The position numbers and the translations under genes were made by a program. Below the pieces are notes generated by a model. The model saw only the letters and a list, made by a program, of their open reading frames with translations. It was not told where the DNA came from and made no database searches. 64,000 nt of DNA from Mycobacterium sp. SMC-2 (GTDB taxonomy: Bacteria > Actinomycetota > Actinomycetes > Mycobacteriales > Mycobacteriaceae): the NCBI RefSeq assembly GCF_025263485.1, contig NZ_CP079863.1:1736001-1800000 (forward strand). The letters are read 5' to 3'. Positions 1-8,794 of the stretch are shown here, in pieces. Positions within the stretch are counted from its first letter, which is position 1, and each line of letters opens with the position of its first letter.

Positions 1-1209
1 GCCGTGGTGATCACCGCGGACGGCTACCGGATCACCGACTTCGACGGGAACGAAGACGTCGAGTACCGCGAGTTTCACATCGACTGGGACCTGGCCGCCG
101 CGGAAAAGGGCGGCTACGAGTACTTCATGCTCAAGGAGATCGCCGAGCAGCCCGCGGCGGTGGCCGACACCCTGCTCGGGCATTTCGTCGACGGCCGGAT
201 CACCCTCGACGAGCAGCGGCTCTCCGACCAAGAGCTCCGCGAGATCGACAAGGTGTTCGTGGTGGCCTGTGGCACCGCGTATCACTCCGGGCTGCTCGCG
301 AAGTATGCGATCGAGCACTGGACCCGGCTGCCGGTGGAAGTGGAACTCGCCAGCGAATTCCGGTACCGGGACCCGGTGCTGGACCGCAGCACCCTGGTGG
401 TGGCCATCTCGCAGTCCGGGGAAACGGCCGACACTCTCGAAGCCGTCCGGCATGCCAAGGAGCAGAAGGCCAAGGTGCTCGCCATCTGCAACACGAACGG
501 CTCGCAGATCCCGCGCGAATGCGATGCCGTGCTGTACACCCGTGCCGGCCCCGAGATCGGCGTCGCCTCAACGAAAACCTTCCTGGCGCAGATCACCGCC
601 AACTATTTGGTGGGCCTGGCCCTGGCCCAGGCCCGCGGCACCAAATACCCCGACGAGGTCGAGCGCGAGTACCGGGAGCTGGAGGCGATGCCGGACCTGG
701 TCGCGCGCGTGCTCGCGATGATCGAGCCGGTGGCCGCCCTGGCGCATCGATTCGCCCGGTCCTCGACAGTGCTGTTCCTGGGCCGCCACGTCGGCTACCC
801 GGTGGCGCTGGAAGGCGCGCTGAAACTCAAGGAACTGGCCTACATGCACGCCGAGGGCTTCGCCGCCGGCGAGCTCAAGCACGGCCCCATCGCGCTGATC
901 GAAGACGACCTGCCGGTCATCGTCGTCATGCCCTCGCCCAAGGGCCAGGCCACGCTGCACGCCAAGCTGCTGTCCAACATCCGGGAGATCCAGGCCCGCG
1001 GCGCGATCACCATCGTGATCGCCGAAGAGGGCGACGACACCGTGCGGCCCTACGCCGACCACCTGATCGAAATCCCATCGGTATCAACCCTTTTGCAGCC
1101 GTTGCTGTCGACCATCCCGCTTCAGGTGTTCGCCGCGTCGGTTGCCCAGGCCCGAGGTTACGACGTTGACAAGCCGCGAAACCTGGCCAAGTCCGTCACG
1201 GTTGAATAA
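1..1209 (+). CDS. glmS: Glucosamine-fructose-6-phosphate aminotransferase, C-terminal part (5' end outside window)
   Basis: GlmS makes glucosamine-6-phosphate from fructose-6-phosphate and glutamine, the first step towards UDP-GlcNAc and the cell wall. The visible 402 codons lack the N-terminal glutaminase domain, which lies before the window; the frame is open from base 1, so the first GTG at base 4 is not the real start. Two SIS sugar-isomerase domains are present. The first carries CGTAYHSG (about residue 89 of the fragment) and SQSGETADT (about 136), which bind the sugar phosphate. The end, DKPRNLAKSVTVE, is the conserved GlmS C-terminus that forms the tunnel between the two active sites. 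The full family length is about 620 residues, so roughly a third is missing. Identification is by motif; certainty is high. Confidence 0.97.
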   Translation, partial: AVVITADGYRITDFDGNEDVEYREFHIDWDLAAAEKGGYEYFMLKEIAEQPAAVADTLLGHFVDGRITLDEQRLSDQELREIDKVFVVACGTAYHSGLLAKYAIEHWTRLPVEVELASEFRYRDPVLDRSTLVVAISQSGETADTLEAVRHAKEQKAKVLAICNTNGSQIPRECDAVLYTRAGPEIGVASTKTFLAQITANYLVGLALAQARGTKYPDEVEREYRELEAMPDLVARVLAMIEPVAALAHRFARSSTVLFLGRHVGYPVALEGALKLKELAYMHAEGFAAGELKHGPIALIEDDLPVIVVMPSPKGQATLHAKLLSNIREIQARGAITIVIAEEGDDTVRPYADHLIEIPSVSTLLQPLLSTIPLQVFAASVAQARGYDVDKPRNLAKSVTVE

Positions 1210-1300
1210 GTAGCGTCGCTTCGGCCGTATCGCCGCGAGATCCGCAGCCGTTCCGTTAGATTCCCCTGGGACGGATCGAGTCCACAGGGGTAGGAGCAGC

Positions 1301-2191
1301 ATGCGATCTGGGCTCAGAAGATTCGCCGCAGTGGGCTTCGTCGTGCTCATCGTCGGGACCTACCTCGCGTTGGTCGGGCTCTACCAGAACACGGTCGAAG
1401 GGGTTTCGGCCGGCACCCTCAGCGACAACGCGGAGACGGCCACCCAGAGTATGGCGACGTTGACCGTGGAGGAGATGCAGTCGAACTACAGCGCGGTGGT
1501 TGCCAACGTGGCTGTCGCACCCGGACCCGCGCTGTTGGATCCGGTCACCCACCGTCTCAAGGAAGACCTCATGTTGCGCATCAGATCATCGGCCCAGCCC
1601 AGCCGACGCGACTACACGAAGGGCATGCTTCCCGGCGTCTTTCCCCTCCCGCTGACCATCGCGGGTCACGTCGAACGTTGGCCTTTCGACAACTACATCT
1701 CGGGACCGATCGAGGTGCAGCTCTTCCATGGCGGCGATACGACGAAACCACCCGAACTCATCCCGGTGAGACTCATCGACCACCTGTCCGGATTCAAGGT
1801 CTCCGCCACCAAGATCACCGGCCACGAGGGGTACAGACTGAGCGTGCGGCGCGCGCCGAGCACCGCGGTCTTCGGCATCGTCATTTGCGGCGTGCTCATC
1901 GCCATCGCCGGCCTGGGACTGTTCGTGGCCGTTCAGACGATGCGTGACCGGCGAACGTTCCAGCCCCCGATGACGACGTGGTACGCCGCGATGCTCTTCG
2001 CGGTGGTACCGCTGCGCAACGCGCTTCCCGGCGCACCCCCATTCGGGGCATGGATTGATGTGGCCATCGTGCTCTGGGTGATCGTCGCGTTGGTGATCGC
2101 GATGCTGCTCTACATCGCCTGCTGGTGGCGGCATCTGAGGCCCGAGGTTGTTGCCCCGCCACCGGATCCGGTCCCGGCGCCATCGGGCTGA
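1301..2191 (+). CDS. DUF4436 membrane protein, copy 1
   Basis: A 296-residue protein of unknown function that resembles the DUF4436 family, the gene found beside glmS in mycobacteria (Rv3435c by position). One membrane helix lies near the N-terminus (about residues 8-28), followed by a polar, probably extracytoplasmic domain of about 160 residues. Three helices follow: about 190-213 (start FGIVICGVLIAIAGLGLF), about 222-240, and about 250-275 (VLWVIVALVIAMLLYIACWW). The tail is proline-rich. The ATG at 1301 follows a TAGGAG-type ribosome site. It is the first of a tandem pair with the gene at 2267; the C-terminal membrane halves are nearly identical while the N-terminal halves have diverged. 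No catalytic motif is seen and no function is assigned. Confidence 0.85.
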   Translation: MRSGLRRFAAVGFVVLIVGTYLALVGLYQNTVEGVSAGTLSDNAETATQSMATLTVEEMQSNYSAVVANVAVAPGPALLDPVTHRLKEDLMLRIRSSAQPSRRDYTKGMLPGVFPLPLTIAGHVERWPFDNYISGPIEVQLFHGGDTTKPPELIPVRLIDHLSGFKVSATKITGHEGYRLSVRRAPSTAVFGIVICGVLIAIAGLGLFVAVQTMRDRRTFQPPMTTWYAAMLFAVVPLRNALPGAPPFGAWIDVAIVLWVIVALVIAMLLYIACWWRHLRPEVVAPPPDPVPAPSG

Positions 2192-2266
2192 CATCCGGTG
2201 ACTGGATCAAATTCCTTTCGTTTCAAGACGTTTCCGGCAGTTGTTCAACTCAGGTAAGGGGCGGTC

Positions 2267-3115
2267 GTGAAGTATGGGATCGTGGCGCTGATCGTGGGCG
2301 CCGTTGGTGCGTACGTCGCCTCGGTTGCGCTGTATGCCAACGGTGGCGGCCATCACCACCCGGAGATTCCGGCGGGCGGTGACCGGAGCTCGGCCACGCT
2401 GGTCATCGAAGACATTCAGTCGAACTACAGCGTGTTGTCGGCCAACCTTTCCATCTCGCCGGGCTCGGCCCTGTTGGATCCGCAAACCCAGCACCTCAAC
2501 GAAGACGTCAGTCTCCGAGTGCGATCCGTCGCCACCCCGACCCGCCGCACGTGGACGAAAGGCATGCTGCCCGGTGTCTTCCCCGTCCCGCTGACCATCG
2601 CCGGCGAGATCGAGAAGTGGCCCTTCGACCACTACGGTTCGGGGCCCATCGAGATCGAGCTCATGCACGGCCCCGGGAACGTGCCCGAACGCGTGCCGGT
2701 GACCTTCGTCAACCACCTTTCCGGTTGGCAGGTGTCCGCCGACGGGAATGGCCCCTACCGGGTGAGCGTGCACCGCTCGCTCAGCGCGGCGGCGTTCGGA
2801 ATCGTCATCCTGTGCGTGCTCGTCGCCATCGCCGGCCTGGGACTGTTCGTCGCCGTTCAGACGGTGCGCAACCGGCGAAGGTTCCAGCCGCCGATGACAA
2901 CGTGGTACGCCGCGATGCTCTTCGCGGTGGTACCGCTGCGGAACGCGCTGCCGGGCTCGCCACCCTTCGGGGGCTGGATCGACATCACGCTCGTGCTGTG
3001 GGTGCTCGTTGTCCTGGTGGTCTCGATGCTGCTCTACATCATGTGCTGGTGGCGGCATCTGAGACCGGAGGCGGCCGCGCCGGCCGATCCCGTCCCCGCA
3101 CCGTCGAGCCCATGA
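2267..3115 (+). CDS. DUF4436 membrane protein, copy 2
   Basis: A second, 282-residue DUF4436 protein 75 bases after copy 1, in the same direction. It starts with GTG at 2267, preceded by a purine-rich AGGTAAGGGG. Architecture matches copy 1: an N-terminal helix, a soluble domain containing the shared phrase IQSNYS, then three C-terminal helices and a proline-rich tail. Stretches such as AIAGLGLFVAVQT and TTWYAAMLFAVVPLRNALPG are shared exactly, so the pair arose by tandem duplication. Copy 2 has a His cluster, GGGHHHPE, near residue 25 just after the first helix that copy 1 lacks. Function is unknown; a role at the cell envelope is inferred only from the membrane segments. Confidence 0.84.
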   Translation: MKYGIVALIVGAVGAYVASVALYANGGGHHHPEIPAGGDRSSATLVIEDIQSNYSVLSANLSISPGSALLDPQTQHLNEDVSLRVRSVATPTRRTWTKGMLPGVFPVPLTIAGEIEKWPFDHYGSGPIEIELMHGPGNVPERVPVTFVNHLSGWQVSADGNGPYRVSVHRSLSAAAFGIVILCVLVAIAGLGLFVAVQTVRNRRRFQPPMTTWYAAMLFAVVPLRNALPGSPPFGGWIDITLVLWVLVVLVVSMLLYIMCWWRHLRPEAAAPADPVPAPSSP

Positions 3116-3180
3116 CAGCGTCGCCCCGCGCCGCCACGTAAGTGGCGCGACGCAGCGATCAGCGTGCGAAGGTTGATGAC

Positions 3181-3894
3181 GTGACGAATGCACCGGTGCG
3201 GTCCCGGCTACGCAGCATGGGGCTCGCGGTCTGGCATTACGTCAGCAGCGCGCCGTTGACCTACGGGTGGCTGATCGTCCTGCTGATCACGACGCTCATC
3301 CAGCACTGGCTTCCCCAGCGGCAGCTGCACTCGATGCTGATGCACCACTCCACCAACATCCACGGCCTGGCGCGCGATCCGCTCGATGTGCTGTTCTCCA
3401 GCCTGCTGTGGATCGACGGGGACAACCTGACGCCGTACCTGTTGCTGTTCACGCTGTTCCTTGCGCCAGCCGAACACTGGCTAGGTCAATTACGTTGGCT
3501 CACAGTGGGATTGAGCGCACACATCCTGTCGACCTATTTCAGTGAGGGCGTGCTGTATCTCGCGATCGAGGTGCACGACGCGTCGGAACGGCTGGTGCAC
3601 GCCCGGGACATCGGCGTGAGCTATTTCCTGGTGGGGGTGATGGGCGTGCTGGCCTATCACATCGCGCGACCGTGGCGCTGGGGCTATCTGGGCGTGCTGT
3701 TCATCATCTTCGGCTTCCCGCTGATCGCGATGGACCGTATTGAGCTGAACTTCACCGCAATCGGGCACTTCACCTCGATCCTCGTCGGGCTCTGCTTCTA
3801 CCCGATGACACGACACATGGACCCCCGGCAGTTGAGCCCGGCCCGCCTGCGGGCCATGGCGCGACGCCGCCGATCGCCCGAGGCATCGGCCTGA
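3181..3894 (+). CDS. Rhomboid-like membrane protein
   Basis: A 237-residue integral membrane protein with about six hydrophobic segments. It corresponds by position and, from memory, by length to Rv3434c. The segment DIGVSYFLVGVMG resembles the serine helix of rhomboid proteases (GxSG), and GHFTSILVGLCFYP resembles the last helix with its histidine. However, the glycine after the serine is replaced by tyrosine (GVSY), so protease activity is uncertain; many actinobacterial rhomboid-like proteins are of this type. GTG at 3181 is preferred over an upstream in-frame GTG at 3142 because GAAGG sits 8 bases before it. The next gene, nnr, starts 33 bases downstream. The fold assignment is moderately sure, the activity is not. 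Confidence 0.75.
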   Translation: MTNAPVRSRLRSMGLAVWHYVSSAPLTYGWLIVLLITTLIQHWLPQRQLHSMLMHHSTNIHGLARDPLDVLFSSLLWIDGDNLTPYLLLFTLFLAPAEHWLGQLRWLTVGLSAHILSTYFSEGVLYLAIEVHDASERLVHARDIGVSYFLVGVMGVLAYHIARPWRWGYLGVLFIIFGFPLIAMDRIELNFTAIGHFTSILVGLCFYPMTRHMDPRQLSPARLRAMARRRRSPEASA

Positions 3895-3927
3895 ACGGCG
3901 CGGCCCCCGACCCGTAATGTTGCTCTG

Positions 3928-5349
3928 GTGCGGCACTACTACTCCGTAGACGCGATCCGCCAGGCCGAAGCGCCGCTGCTGGCCAGCCTGCCCGACGGGG
4001 CCCTGATGAGGCGCGCCGCCTTCGGTCTTGCGGCCGAGATCGTCGCCGAGTTGCGCGCCCGCACCGGCGGCGTGGCCGGCTGCCGGGTGTGCGCAGTCGT
4101 CGGCTCCGGCGACAACGGCGGTGACGCGCTGTGGGCCGCCACCTTCCTGCGCCGGCGCGGCGCGGCTGCCGACGCGGTGCTGCTCAATCCGGAACGCACC
4201 CATCGCAAGGGCTTGGCGGCGTTGACGAAAGCTGGCGGGCGTGTCGTCGAAAGCGTCTCGCCCACAACCGATCTCGTCATCGACGGGGTGGTGGGCATCT
4301 CCGGTTCCGGGCCGCTGCGCCCGGCCGCGGCCGAGGTGTTCGCCGCCGTCGACGAGGCCGGGATCCCGGTGGTCGCGGTCGACATTCCCAGCGGCATCGA
4401 CGTGGCGACGGGGGCGATCACCGGCCCGGCGGTGCACGCCGCGGCGACCGTCACCTTCGGCGGGCTCAAACCCGTGCACGCGCTCGCCGATTGCGGGCGG
4501 GTGAGGCTGATCGACATCGGGCTCGACCTGCCGGAAACCGACGTGCTCGGCTTCGAGGCCGCCGACGTCGCCGCGCGCTGGCCGGTGCCCGGACCCCACG
4601 ACGACAAGTACACCCAGGGCGTGACCGGCGTGATGGCCGGCTCGTCGACATATCCCGGCGCCGCGGTGCTGTGCACCGGCGCCGCCGTCGCGGCGACCTC
4701 CGGCATGGTCCGCTACGCCGGCAGCGCGCACCGCGAGGTGCTCGCCCAGTGGCCGGAGGTGATCGCGTCGCCCACCCCCGCGTCGGCCGGGCGGGTGCAA
4801 TCCTGGGTCGTGGGTCCGGGGTTGGGCACCGACGACGCCGGGGCCGCCGCGCTGTGGTTCGCGCTGGAGACCGACCTGCCGGTGATCGTCGACGCCGACG
4901 GGCTGACCATCCTGGCCGCCCACCCCGAGCTGGTAGCCAACCGGACCGCGCCCACGGTGCTGACCCCGCACGCGGGTGAATTCGCCCGCCTGGCGGGTAA
5001 CCCGCCGGGTGACGACCGCGTGGGCGCGTGCCGGAAGCTGGCCGACACCTTCGGGGCGACGGTGCTGCTCAAGGGGAATGTCACCGTCATCGCCGATCCC
5101 GGTGGCCCGGTGTACCTCAACCCGGCCGGGCAATCCTGGGCGGCCACCGCCGGCTCGGGCGACGTGCTGTCCGGCATGATCGGCGCGCTGCTCGCGTCGG
5201 GCCTGCCGGCCGGCGAGGCGGCCGCGGCCGCCGCGTTCGTGCACGCGCGCGCGGCGGCGCTGTCGGCCGCCGACCCGGGCCCCGGTGACGCGCCGACGTC
5301 GTCGTCGCGCATCGTTCCGCACATCAGGGCGGCGCTGGCCGCCCTATAG
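3928..5349 (+). CDS. nnr: Bifunctional NAD(P)HX epimerase / ADP-dependent NAD(P)HX dehydratase
   Basis: This enzyme repairs hydrated NADH and NADPH: the N-terminal YjeF_N domain epimerises R-NAD(P)HX and the C-terminal carbohydrate-kinase-like domain dehydrates it using ADP. The 473 residues match the usual two-domain length. GSGDNGGDAL (about residues 59-68) marks the epimerase domain and a nearby DGVVGISGSG loop belongs to it. In the second domain VVGPGLGTDD, LTPHAGEFARL and AGSGDVLSGM (about 410) are the nucleotide-binding and catalytic signatures. The GTG at 3928 gives the conserved opening RHYYSVDAIRQAE. gadB begins 14 bases after the stop, so both probably share a transcript. Positional counterpart of Rv3433c. 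Confidence 0.95.
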   Translation: MRHYYSVDAIRQAEAPLLASLPDGALMRRAAFGLAAEIVAELRARTGGVAGCRVCAVVGSGDNGGDALWAATFLRRRGAAADAVLLNPERTHRKGLAALTKAGGRVVESVSPTTDLVIDGVVGISGSGPLRPAAAEVFAAVDEAGIPVVAVDIPSGIDVATGAITGPAVHAAATVTFGGLKPVHALADCGRVRLIDIGLDLPETDVLGFEAADVAARWPVPGPHDDKYTQGVTGVMAGSSTYPGAAVLCTGAAVAATSGMVRYAGSAHREVLAQWPEVIASPTPASAGRVQSWVVGPGLGTDDAGAAALWFALETDLPVIVDADGLTILAAHPELVANRTAPTVLTPHAGEFARLAGNPPGDDRVGACRKLADTFGATVLLKGNVTVIADPGGPVYLNPAGQSWAATAGSGDVLSGMIGALLASGLPAGEAAAAAAFVHARAAALSAADPGPGDAPTSSSRIVPHIRAALAAL

Positions 5350-5363
5350 AAAGGACTCTTCAG

Positions 5364-6746
5364 GTGCCCCAACATCCGTCCTTGCCCGCGCACTCCATCG
5401 CCCCCGCCTACACCGGCCGCCTGTTCACCTCGCCGGTGCCGGCGCTGCGGATGCCCGACGAATCGATGGACCCCGAGGCCGCCTACCGCTTCATCCACGA
5501 CGAGCTGATGCTCGACGGCAGTTCCCGGCTGAACCTGGCGACGTTCGTCACCACCTGGATGGACCCCGAGGCCGGGCGCCTGATGGCCGAGACGTTCGAC
5601 AAGAACATGATCGACAAGGACGAATACCCGGCCACCGCCGCCATCGAGCAGCGCTGCGTGTGCATGGTGGCCGACTTGTTCCACGCCGACGGCCTGAACG
5701 ACGCCGACCCCTACAGCGCGTGCGGGGTGTCCACGATCGGCTCCAGCGAGGCGGTCATGCTCGGCGGGCTGGCCATGAAGTGGCGGTGGCGCCAGAAGGT
5801 CGGCAAGGATTGGAAGGGCCGGACACCCAACCTGGTGATGGGCTCCAACGTCCAAGTGGTGTGGGAGAAGTTCTGCCGCTACTTCGACGTCGAGCCTCGC
5901 TACCTGCCGATGGAAAAGGGGCGCTACGTCATCACCCCGGAACAGGTCGTGGACGCCGTCGACGAGGACACCATCGGAGTGGTCGCGATCCTGGGCACCA
6001 CCTACACCGGTGAACTGGAACCGGTCGCCGACATCTGTGGCGCGCTGGACAGGCTGGCCGCCGGCGGCGGGGTGGACGTCCCGGTGCACGTCGACGCCGC
6101 CAGCGGCGGGTTCGTCGTGCCGTTCCTGCACCCCGAACTGAAGTGGGACTTCCGGTTGCCCCGCGTGGTGTCGATCAACGTCAGCGGCCACAAGTACGGG
6201 CTGACCTACCCCGGCGTCGGGTTCGTGGTGTGGCGCAGCAAGGAATACCTGCCCGAGGAGCTGGTGTTCCGGGTGAACTACCTCGGCGGCGACATGCCGA
6301 CCTTCACGCTGAACTTCTCCCGCCCCGGCAACCAGGTGGTCGGCCAGTACTACAACTTCCTGCGGCTGGGCCGCGACGGCTACGGCAAGGTCATGCAGGC
6401 GTTGTCGGGGACGGCGCGCTGGCTGGGCGAGCAGCTGCGCGTCAGCGACCACTGCGAGCTGATCTCCGACGGGTCGGCGATCCCGGTGGTCGCCTTCCGG
6501 CTCGCCGGGAAGCGGGGCTACACCGAGTTCGACGTCTCCCACGAGCTGCGCACCTACGGGTGGCAAGTGCCGGCCTACGCCATGCCCGACAACGCCACCG
6601 ACGTCTCGGTGCTGCGCATCGTGGTGCGCGAGGGGCTGTCCGCCGACCTGGCGCGGGCGCTGCACGACGACGCCGTCTCCGCGCTCACCTCGCTGGACAA
6701 GCTCAAGCCCGGCGGCCACTACGCGGCCCAGCACTTCGCGCACTAA
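5364..6746 (+). CDS. gadB: Glutamate decarboxylase
   Basis: A PLP-dependent cytoplasmic enzyme that converts glutamate to GABA with uptake of a proton. The 460 residues align over the full length of the bacterial Gad family. INVSGHKYGL carries the lysine (about residue 277) that forms the Schiff base with PLP, and HVDAASGGFVVPF upstream holds the cofactor-binding aspartate. The opening ...MDPEAAYRFIHDELMLDG is typical. A GTG start at 5364 follows GAAAGGA at 5351-5357. It lies directly downstream of nnr, as in M. tuberculosis (Rv3432c). In enteric bacteria Gad serves acid resistance with an antiporter; no antiporter gene is seen nearby, so that role is not supported here. Confidence 0.95.
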   Translation: MPQHPSLPAHSIAPAYTGRLFTSPVPALRMPDESMDPEAAYRFIHDELMLDGSSRLNLATFVTTWMDPEAGRLMAETFDKNMIDKDEYPATAAIEQRCVCMVADLFHADGLNDADPYSACGVSTIGSSEAVMLGGLAMKWRWRQKVGKDWKGRTPNLVMGSNVQVVWEKFCRYFDVEPRYLPMEKGRYVITPEQVVDAVDEDTIGVVAILGTTYTGELEPVADICGALDRLAAGGGVDVPVHVDAASGGFVVPFLHPELKWDFRLPRVVSINVSGHKYGLTYPGVGFVVWRSKEYLPEELVFRVNYLGGDMPTFTLNFSRPGNQVVGQYYNFLRLGRDGYGKVMQALSGTARWLGEQLRVSDHCELISDGSAIPVVAFRLAGKRGYTEFDVSHELRTYGWQVPAYAMPDNATDVSVLRIVVREGLSADLARALHDDAVSALTSLDKLKPGGHYAAQHFAH

Positions 6747-6758
6747 GCGCCCGGCCGC

Positions 6759-6815
6759 CGAACGTCGACTTGCCGGGCGGATCGGGCCGAAATCTTCGCA
6801 ACAAGTCGACGTTCG
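6759..6815. repeat. Dispersed palindromic repeat, family A, copy 1
   Basis: A perfect 14-base inverted repeat, CGAACGTCGACTTG at 6759-6772 and its complement at 6802-6815, encloses 29 bases. It starts 13 bases after the gadB stop. The right half (GGCCGAAATCTTCGCAACAAG...ACGTTCG) closely matches the element at 55591-55648 after dnaE2, so this is a dispersed element and not a one-off terminator. There is no T-tract after the right arm. It could act as a transcription barrier or be a non-autonomous mobile element; neither is shown. Confidence 0.7.
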
Positions 6816-6857
6816 ACGGAAGTTTTTGCGCACTGACTGACGGGTACGCGCAGTGGC

Positions 6858-8687
6858 ATGTCCGGCAGCGGCAAGGATTCCGTACAGCACATCAATTGGC
6901 CGGGGACCGGTGACGCGTCGTCGGGATCCACGCAGCTCAAGGAAGTGGAACTCGTCGAGGTGGCGCTGGAGTCCTACAGCGCCGAGATCCACCCCGCCCA
7001 CGACCAGATCGACGTGCAGACCTACGGCGGCGGGTTCGACCTCACCAGACGCGCCACCGCGCCCAAGCTGCGGGTGGGCCGCGACAAATGGTTCAACCTG
7101 CTATGGCTCATCCCCATCGGCTTCGCGCTGCTGGTCGCGGGGGTGGCGATCGGCAAGGGACTGCACAACATGCCGGCGGTGCAGGCGTTCATCCAGCGCT
7201 ACCCCGGCACCGACAGCCGCGGCGTCCCGCCCGGGATGCACGCCTGGGAGGGCTGGACGCACTTCTTCAACCTGTTCCTGATGACCTTCATCATCCGGTC
7301 CGGGATCCAGATCCTGTGCGACCACCCGCGGCTGTACTTCTCCCGCAACTGCACGCCGGGCAAGGACGAATGGCTGCGCGTGGGCCCGCCGGTACCGGAG
7401 GGGTACTGGACCGCCAACGACGACACCGTCGCCCTGCCCGGCCAATTCGGGCTGCCCGGCTTCCGGCACTCCATCGGTCTGGCCCGCTGGTGGCATCTGG
7501 GCACCGACGTGCTCTGGCTGCTCAACGGCCTGGTCTTCTACGTGTTGCTGTTCACCACCGGGCAGTGGCGCCACCTGGTGCCGATGAGCTGGGACGTCTT
7601 CCCCAACGCCGCATCGGTGGCGATCCAGTACCTGTCGCTGGACTGGCCGGCCAACGACAACGGGTGGGTCGCCTACAACGGTATGCAGTTGCTGGCCTAC
7701 TTCACGGTGGTGTTCATCGCGGCGCCCGCCGCGCTGATCACCGGGCTGGGGATGTCCCCGGCCCTGTCGATGCGCCTGACCGTGATCAGCAAGCGGCTCA
7801 GCATTCAGGCGGCCCGCTCGCTGCACTTCCTGGTGCTGGTGTTCTTCCTGTTCTTCATCCTCGTGCACGTCACGCTGGTGTTCGCCACCGAGGCGCTGCG
7901 CAACCTCAACCACATGTTCGCCAGCCGCGACGACACCGGCTGGATCGGTTTCGGCGTCTTCTGCGTGGCCATGGTGGTGACGGCGGTCGGCTGGGTGGCG
8001 GCCACCCCGGTCACCATCCGGCACCCCCGCGTCGTGCAGCGGGTCGGGGACGCCCTGATCGGTCCGCTGCAGCGCCTGCTGGAACGGATGAACCCGGAAC
8101 CGGGCGCCTTCACCGAAAAGGACATCTCGCCCTACTTCTGGCACAACGGCCGCCTGCCGGACAGCGACGAATACAAGGCGCTCGAGCAGGGCGGCTTCCG
8201 GGATTGGCGGCTGCGGATCTCGGGTCTGGTCGACCACCCGAGGGAGTTCTCCCTCGACGAGCTGAAGGCGCTGCCCTACCACGAGCAGATCACCCAGCAC
8301 TTCTGCATCCAGGCCTGGTCGGGCGTCGCCAAATGGGGCGGGGTGTCGATGCGGACGATCATGGACATCGTCAAACCGCGGCCCGAGGCGAAATGGGTGG
8401 CGTTCTATTCGATGGGCCTGGGGGCCACCGGCGGCATCTACTACAACGTGCACCCCATCGAGCAGATGAGCCACCACCTGACCATGCTGGCCTACACGAT
8501 GAACGACGAACCGCTGAGCTACGGTCATGGCGCGCCGCTGCGGCTGCGCAACGAACTACAGCACGGCTTCAAGCAGGTGAAGTGGATCAAGGGCATCGAG
8601 TTCCTGGCCCACTACTCCGAGATCGGCAGCGGCTACGGCGGCTATAGCGAAGATCACAAGTACTTCGGGCGCCACCAGACGATCTGA
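6858..8687 (+). CDS. Fused cytochrome b561-type membrane protein and molybdopterin oxidoreductase
   Basis: A 609-residue fusion. Residues about 75-400 form a membrane domain with at least five helices and histidines placed as in b-type cytochromes of hydrogenases and formate dehydrogenases ([42 protein letters not shown]). Residues about 425-600 form a sulfite-oxidase/MsrP-like molybdopterin domain: [13 protein letters not shown] opens it and [16 protein letters not shown] contains the cysteine (about 483) expected to ligate molybdenum. In many bacteria the Mo subunit and its haem membrane anchor are separate genes (MsrP and MsrQ); here one chain combines both, with the Mo domain C-terminal and no signal peptide. 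The substrate is unknown; sulfoxide or a sulfur oxyanion is a guess from the family. The ATG at 6858 has only a weak ribosome site. Confidence 0.85.
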   Translation: MSGSGKDSVQHINWPGTGDASSGSTQLKEVELVEVALESYSAEIHPAHDQIDVQTYGGGFDLTRRATAPKLRVGRDKWFNLLWLIPIGFALLVAGVAIGKGLHNMPAVQAFIQRYPGTDSRGVPPGMHAWEGWTHFFNLFLMTFIIRSGIQILCDHPRLYFSRNCTPGKDEWLRVGPPVPEGYWTANDDTVALPGQFGLPGFRHSIGLARWWHLGTDVLWLLNGLVFYVLLFTTGQWRHLVPMSWDVFPNAASVAIQYLSLDWPANDNGWVAYNGMQLLAYFTVVFIAAPAALITGLGMSPALSMRLTVISKRLSIQAARSLHFLVLVFFLFFILVHVTLVFATEALRNLNHMFASRDDTGWIGFGVFCVAMVVTAVGWVAATPVTIRHPRVVQRVGDALIGPLQRLLERMNPEPGAFTEKDISPYFWHNGRLPDSDEYKALEQGGFRDWRLRISGLVDHPREFSLDELKALPYHEQITQHFCIQAWSGVAKWGGVSMRTIMDIVKPRPEAKWVAFYSMGLGATGGIYYNVHPIEQMSHHLTMLAYTMNDEPLSYGHGAPLRLRNELQHGFKQVKWIKGIEFLAHYSEIGSGYGGYSEDHKYFGRHQTI

Positions 8688-8794
8688 ACGCCGCGTATCC
8701 CCAGCTCATCGCCGGCGGATCGGGTGTCGCCAGCACAGGTGCTGATGTGACCGCCGTGACTCAACGGTCGGCGTGCCGGGCCGATTCTGGGACA

